52,161 bases of DNA, taken from NCBI GenBank assembly GCA_002394205.1, contig DGTC01000013.1, forward strand, positions 1 to 52,161, written 5' to 3'. How positions within the stretch are numbered: position 1 is the stretch's first letter; every line of letters starts with the position of its first letter. Made by a program: the position numbers and the translations under genes. Positions 50,936 through 52,161 of the stretch are shown in pieces. This stretch comes from Lachnospira sp. UBA4346 (GTDB taxonomy: Bacteria; Bacillota; Clostridia; Lachnospirales; Lachnospiraceae). The notes below the pieces were generated by a model, which saw nothing but the letters and a program-made list of their open reading frames with translations, was not told the origin of the DNA and did no database searches.

Positions 50936-52161
50936 CTAACGTCTCACTTGCAACTGTACCTCTCCACCTACAAAATCTAGCTCTGAACGATAATCTGATT
51001 CACCAGTGGTTACATCTGATGCTACAGGTGCCGTATTCGCTGCACTTATATTTTCTCCAACAACAGTATCATTGCTACTCATCGCTGTTGTGCTCGCTGC
51101 TACGCTAAGTGAATCGGATAGCGATAATCTAACACTGTTTGAAATACTGTTGCTGTTCTCTGTCTCAGATTCTGAAGCTGCAGTCGATGCTGATGCTGAT
51201 TTACTCTCACTCTCTGCTGCACTCGTACTATCGCTTGAACTTGCTCTTGACTCTGACTGACTTGTAGATTCTGACTCACTTATACCAATTGAAATACTAT
51301 CGCTTAGTGATGTTGATACACTGGCACTATCACTCAGTGATGTTGAAATACTTTCACTTAATGACGTTGAAATACTCTCACTTAATGATGTCGATGTACT
51401 TTCACTTAATGACGTTGAAATACTCTCACTTAATGATGTCGATGTACTTTCACTTAATGACGTTGAAATACTCTCACTTAATGATGTTGATGTACTGTCG
51501 CTTAGTGATGTCGATGTACTGTCGCTTAGTGATGTTGATGTACTGTCGCTTAATGATGTCGATGTACTATCACTTAGTGATGTTGATGTACTGTCGCTTA
51601 ATGATGTCGATGTACTGTCACTTAGTGATGTTGATGTACTGTCGCTTAGTGATGTCGATGTACTGTCACTTAGTGATGTCGATGTACTGTCACTTAGTGA
51701 TGTTGATGTACTATTACTTAGTGATGTTGATATACTATTACTTAGTGATGTTGATGTACTATTACTTAGTGATGTTGATGTACTATTACTTAGTGATGTT
51801 GATGTACTGTCACTGGTACTAATTGATATCGACTCACTCGTGCTGACGCTTGTACTTGTCGGTTCACTTGTACTGGTGCTTGTTGGTTCGCTCTCACTAT
51901 CACTTGTACTCGTTGACTGACTGTTACTGATACTTGTGCTCGTTGATTCGTTCTCACTATCACTTGTACTCGTTGACTGACTGTTGCTAATGCTTGTGCT
52001 CGTTGAGTCACTTTCACTGATGCTCGTACTTATTGATTCACTTGTACTAATTGACTCACTCTCACTGATGCTTGTGCTCGTGCTAGTAGGTTCATCCTCA
52101 CTGATACTTGTACTTGTTGATTCACTTTCACTCTGGCTTATACTTGTACTTGTTGACTCAC
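50936..52161 (-). CDS. Serine-rich repeat (SRR) glycoprotein, C-terminal part (N-terminus outside window)
   Basis: Minus-strand frame of 407 residues open at the right edge and ending at TAG (50936-50938). From the right: an irregular Ser-Thr region rich in STSTS, ISESES and NSQSTSTSDSE, then 21 units of the eight-residue repeat SLS[DEN]S[TI]ST (51303-51812), a second irregular serine-rich stretch, and a non-repetitive tail (VVGENISAANTAP, then ESDYRSELDFVGGE, ending VQLQVR). There is no LPXTG, no hydrophobic C-terminal segment and no basic tail. It is immediately upstream of secY2 and is the obvious cargo of the aSec system. Confidence 0.88.
   Translation of the reverse strand, partial: ESTSTSISQSESESTSTSISEDEPTSTSTSISESESISTSESISTSISESDSTSTSISNSQSTSTSDSENESTSTSISNSQSTSTSDSESEPTSTSTSEPTSTSVSTSESISISTSDSTSTSLSNSTSTSLSNSTSTSLSNSISTSLSNSTSTSLSDSTSTSLSDSTSTSLSDSTSTSLSDSTSTSLSDSTSTSLSDSTSTSLSDSTSTSLSDSTSTSLSDSTSTSLSESISTSLSESTSTSLSESISTSLSESTSTSLSESISTSLSESISTSLSDSASVSTSLSDSISIGISESESTSQSESRASSSDSTSAAESESKSASASTAASESETENSNSISNSVRLSLSDSLSVAASTTAMSSNDTVVGENISAANTAPVASDVTTGESDYRSELDFVGGEVQLQVRR
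51303..51812 (-). repeat. Serine-rich 24-bp repeat array
   Basis: Twenty units lie in exact 24-base register at 51333-51812, and a twenty-first starts 30 bases earlier at 51303. Each unit codes for eight residues (S-L-S-D/E/N-S-T/I-S-T). Variation is mostly at the D/E/N and T/I positions and at third codon bases; blocks of identical variants (three ATTACTTAGT units at 51712-51788) suggest local duplication. Confidence 0.9.

Noticed and set aside
51303..51812. Regular repeats as a CRISPR array
   Set aside because: Units are contiguous coding repeats without spacers.
51289..51822. 177-codon plus-strand open frame of Met/Tyr/Leu-rich repeats
   Set aside because: It is the antisense shadow of the 24-bp serine repeats; no ribosome binding site and low-complexity product.

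Overview
The window looks like chromosomal DNA from a low-GC anaerobic Firmicute, most likely a gut Lachnospiraceae-type clostridium. This is inferred from AT-rich intergenic DNA, GGAGG-type ribosome binding sites, an [FeFe] hydrogenase operon, a fructose PTS operon with a DeoR regulator, clostridial-type NifS/NifU, and c-di-GMP and TasA-like genes. Almost every gene is on the minus strand; the only convincing plus-strand gene is the DUF5131 gene at 39159-39992. No rRNA, tRNA, insertion sequence, prophage or CRISPR array was seen.

Layout, left to right. 1-5083: F1Fo ATP synthase operon (atpB-E-F-H-A-G-D in transcription order; atpD cut by the left edge). 5554-9399: sulfur trafficking block (mnmA, Rrf2/IscR-like regulator, nifS, nifU), with two unexplained structured intergenic elements. 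9418-10278: pyrophosphatase-like/Nudix fusion. 10570-14611: fructose operon fruR-fruK-fruA-ptsH, whose HPr lacks the regulatory Ser46. 14950-20873: two unknown small genes, gltX, a RelA/SpoT-domain protein with a large unassigned C-terminal region, and an HD-GYP phosphodiesterase. 21085-24626: two-gene [FeFe] hydrogenase/flavoprotein operon. 24805-27314: a TasA-like secreted protein, a membrane-anchored partner, and a PocR-GGDEF cyclase. 27524-30820: cstA with a small upstream gene, then a DUF445 membrane protein. 30920-33914: thiamine thiazole genes thiS-G-H-E. 34266-38947: secreted leucine-rich-repeat protein with wall-binding-like repeats, Gfo/Idh oxidoreductase, zinc-ribbon membrane protein, lipoprotein. 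39159-40648: DUF5131 and a nitroreductase.

40839-52161 is the highlight: a complete accessory Sec (SecA2/SecY2) glycoprotein export locus in the order SRR protein - secY2 - asp1 - asp2 - asp3 - secA2 - gtfA - gtfB, collinear with the streptococcal/staphylococcal arrangement but apparently in a clostridial genome. GtfA/GtfB would put GlcNAc on the serine-rich repeats, Asp2 is a likely acetyltransferase, and SecA2/SecY2/Asp1-3 would export the product. The substrate (N-terminus beyond the right edge) has 21 short serine-rich repeat units but its C-terminus has no LPXTG motif or membrane segment, so it must be retained in some other way or released.

Other points worth following: the RelA/SpoT fusion protein, the two RNA-like elements flanking the iscR-like gene, a promoter placed immediately before a strong terminator ahead of thiS, and paired c-di-GMP synthesis and degradation genes.
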